This document shows positions 13,458 to 15,072 of a DNA stretch of 15,072 nt, piece after piece. This DNA is from an uncultured Eubacterium sp. (lineage in GTDB: Bacteria > Bacillota_A > Clostridia > Lachnospirales > Lachnospiraceae). Numbering within the stretch: the stretch's first letter is position 1; each line of letters opens with the position of its first letter. Below the pieces are notes generated by a model. The model was not told the origin of the DNA. It saw only the letters and a program-made list of their open reading frames with translations, and made no database searches. The position numbers and the translations under genes are program-made. The DNA is taken from assembly GCA_948468465.1 (NCBI GenBank), contig CAOKJJ010000125.1, forward strand, positions 1-15,072, read 5' to 3'.

Positions 13458-14993
13458 ATGAATGTATTTATTGCTGATGATGAACAGCTTGTCCTGGAAG
13501 GACTCAAACAGATCATTGACTGGGAATACAATGGGTTTTCCATCTGCGGAACTGCCATGAACGGACAGGATACGCTGGACAGCATCCTCGTTCTAAAACC
13601 AGACCTCGTTCTTTTGGATATCCGCATGCCCGTGATGAGCGGCATTGAAGTCGTAAAAGCTGCCTGTGAAGCTGGTTTTACCGGCAAATTCATAATTCTG
13701 AGCGGACTGTCCGACTTTAAGCTGGCACAGGCCGCCATGCGGTACGGCGTAGACTTCTACCTGACCAAGCCAATCGACGAAGAAGAACTGGAGCAGGCAG
13801 TACGCACCGTACGGCAGATCATAGAAGAAGAGGCAAAAGCCTCGCGCTCTCTCACCCAGTACCGCGATAAGGCAAAAAACCATATTTTAAAAGAACTGCT
13901 GCAAAACACCTGCAGCTACCAGACGCTGGACCTTAACGACCTGCACCTTAACGCTGACATATACCAGGTCATTACTTATGGAAATTATAACCAGGATATC
14001 CTCCACCCGGCATGGAATTTTTCAGAGCTTATGCGTGTCACCAACCAGGACAGCAATACCTATGACATTCTGGAAATAGACCAGCATAAAGTCATTTTGT
14101 TAAAGGGCAGCTTTGCTATCGCAAGATTTCAAAATCTGCTGGAACATTACCGCGCAAAACCTCAAAAAGGCTCCCCTTTTGACTCGATCTTTTTAACCTA
14201 TGGAAGGCAGATTACCCGGATACAGGATATCCATCTCTCCTATCAGGATGTCTGCCAATTAGAAGAGCGCCGTTTTTTCTGTATAGAAGACCAGCATGTG
14301 ATCGGGTACAACGAACTGCACAGGCATCTGGCCTCCACACACCTGTTTACACAGGACCTTGCGCCGAATTATGCGGAAACCTTTTCCAACTATATCCAAT
14401 CCCATAACCCGACGCTGATTGCAAGCACCCTGGAAGATCTGACTGAATACCTGACGCGATGTACGGCTGAGATTACAGACATCAAGCACTTTTTGATCGA
14501 CATCTATATTCTGGTCAAACAGAAAATCATGCAGATTTTTCCGCAGACTGACTTGCCGTTCCTTGCTAATGCTTCTGTCATTATTTTAATCGAAGAAAAA
14601 TATTATCTTTATGAGATTATCGAATTTTTCAGGGAGCAGTTTGAAATGTGGATGCATTCCGTGGGCTATTCCTCTGGGGAAAACGTATTGGACGAGGTGC
14701 TGCATTATATCCAGCACAACTACCAGAAAAATCTGAAGCTTGAGACGCTTGCACCGCTGTTCGGTTATAACAGTTCGTACCTCGGCAGGCTGTTTACGAA
14801 AAAACTGGATGTAAACTTTAATGCCTATCTCGACCAGGTACGCATTGCTAAGGCGAAGGAGCTGCTGGATGATTATTCCCTGAAAGTATATGAAATCGCA
14901 GAACGGGTAGGGTACAGCAATGTGGACTATTTTCATCGGAAGTTCAAAAAATATGTGGGGACTTCACCGGCGGAGTACAGAAAAAAGAAATAG
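13458..14993 (+). CDS. YesN-like response regulator (REC-AraC)
   Basis: The 511-residue protein has an N-terminal receiver domain (about 1-120) with acidic pair ADDE (Asp7/8), phospho-acceptor Asp54 in LVLLDIRMP and the switch Lys in YLTKPID (about residue 97). A poorly conserved middle region of about 280 residues follows, then a C-terminal double helix-turn-helix of AraC type (about 410-511) with YNSSYLGRLFTKK and VGYSNVDYFHRKFKKYVGTSPAEYR. GGAGGAAG lies about 9 nt before the ATG, and the gap to the kinase gene is 13 bp, so the two are co-transcribed. As a phosphorylated dimer it would activate the divergent GH31-GH3-GH42 promoter, whose weak -35 box fits activator dependence. Membership in the family is certain; the target is inferred. 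A third copy of the palindromic element begins 17 bp after the stop codon. Confidence 0.93.
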   Translation: MNVFIADDEQLVLEGLKQIIDWEYNGFSICGTAMNGQDTLDSILVLKPDLVLLDIRMPVMSGIEVVKAACEAGFTGKFIILSGLSDFKLAQAAMRYGVDFYLTKPIDEEELEQAVRTVRQIIEEEAKASRSLTQYRDKAKNHILKELLQNTCSYQTLDLNDLHLNADIYQVITYGNYNQDILHPAWNFSELMRVTNQDSNTYDILEIDQHKVILLKGSFAIARFQNLLEHYRAKPQKGSPFDSIFLTYGRQITRIQDIHLSYQDVCQLEERRFFCIEDQHVIGYNELHRHLASTHLFTQDLAPNYAETFSNYIQSHNPTLIASTLEDLTEYLTRCTAEITDIKHFLIDIYILVKQKIMQIFPQTDLPFLANASVIILIEEKYYLYEIIEFFREQFEMWMHSVGYSSGENVLDEVLHYIQHNYQKNLKLETLAPLFGYNSSYLGRLFTKKLDVNFNAYLDQVRIAKAKELLDDYSLKVYEIAERVGYSNVDYFHRKFKKYVGTSPAEYRKKK

Positions 14994-15010
14994 GGCTGCT
15001 TTCTGATTGT

Positions 15011-15072
15011 GGCTATGCGGACGCTGGATGAGGGGCGGGGCCTGGATTTCGGCTCCTATTCCAGAATGTTAA
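15011..15072 (-). repeat. Palindromic structured element, copy E3 (partial, cut by window edge)
   Basis: From GGCTATGCGG at 15011 to the window end, the sequence repeats the left end of E1: the 12-nt end, the 31-nt outer arm (15023-15053), the 9-nt inter-stem strand (one change, TCCTATTCC for TCCTACTCC) and the start of the inner arm. Its outer arm equals the complement of the far arm of E1 at all 31 positions. Same orientation as E1. The outer TTGACATT repeat found beside E1 and E2 is missing here, which places the true element end at about GGCTAT. Confidence 0.75.

Overview
The window looks like a piece of a gut-type Firmicutes chromosome, most likely Lachnospiraceae. The reasons are strong AGGAGG-type ribosome binding sites, a DUF6465 protein, an ECF sigma factor paired with a DUF4179 anti-sigma factor, a YesM/YesN-type two-component system, and cytoplasmic glycoside hydrolases of the GH42, GH3 and GH31 families. 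This is inference from gene content; no rRNA or other marker is present to fix the genus.

Left part (1-3918). On the minus strand lie, in transcription order, a small orphan protein (1897-1655), a DUF6465 protein (1570-1211), a strong hairpin (1160-1203), an OmpR-type response regulator (1142-447) and a histidine kinase (459-40). The kinase stops just after its dimerisation/phosphoacceptor domain and has no ATP-binding domain. Diverging from these on the plus strand is an overlapping pair: an ECF sigma factor (2100-2618) and its probable membrane anti-sigma factor with a DUF4179 domain (2608-3918).

Middle (3919-4776). This 858-bp stretch has no credible gene. It holds two copies (E1 and E2, in opposite orientation) of a palindromic element of about 240 bp. 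A 98-nt centre is nearly identical between the copies. The long stems around it differ in sequence between E1 and E2 but stay base-paired, with paired changes on both sides. A third copy (E3) begins at 15011 and runs off the right edge. This is the most unusual feature of the window and behaves like a structured RNA or a palindromic mobile repeat; I cannot assign it to a named family.

Right part (4777-14993). A minus-strand operon encodes a GH31 alpha-xylosidase resembling E. coli YicI, a GH3 beta-glucosidase and a GH42 beta-galactosidase, with gaps of 28 and 15 bp. Together they could take apart galactosylated xyloglucan oligosaccharides inside the cell: GH42 removes galactose, GH31 removes xylose and GH3 removes backbone glucose. 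Diverging from the operon is a YesM-like membrane sensor kinase followed 13 bp later by a YesN-like REC-AraC response regulator, the probable regulator of the operon. No transporter or secreted endoglucanase lies in the window. The whole sugar locus is bracketed by copies of the palindromic element (E1/E2 on the left, E3 on the right).
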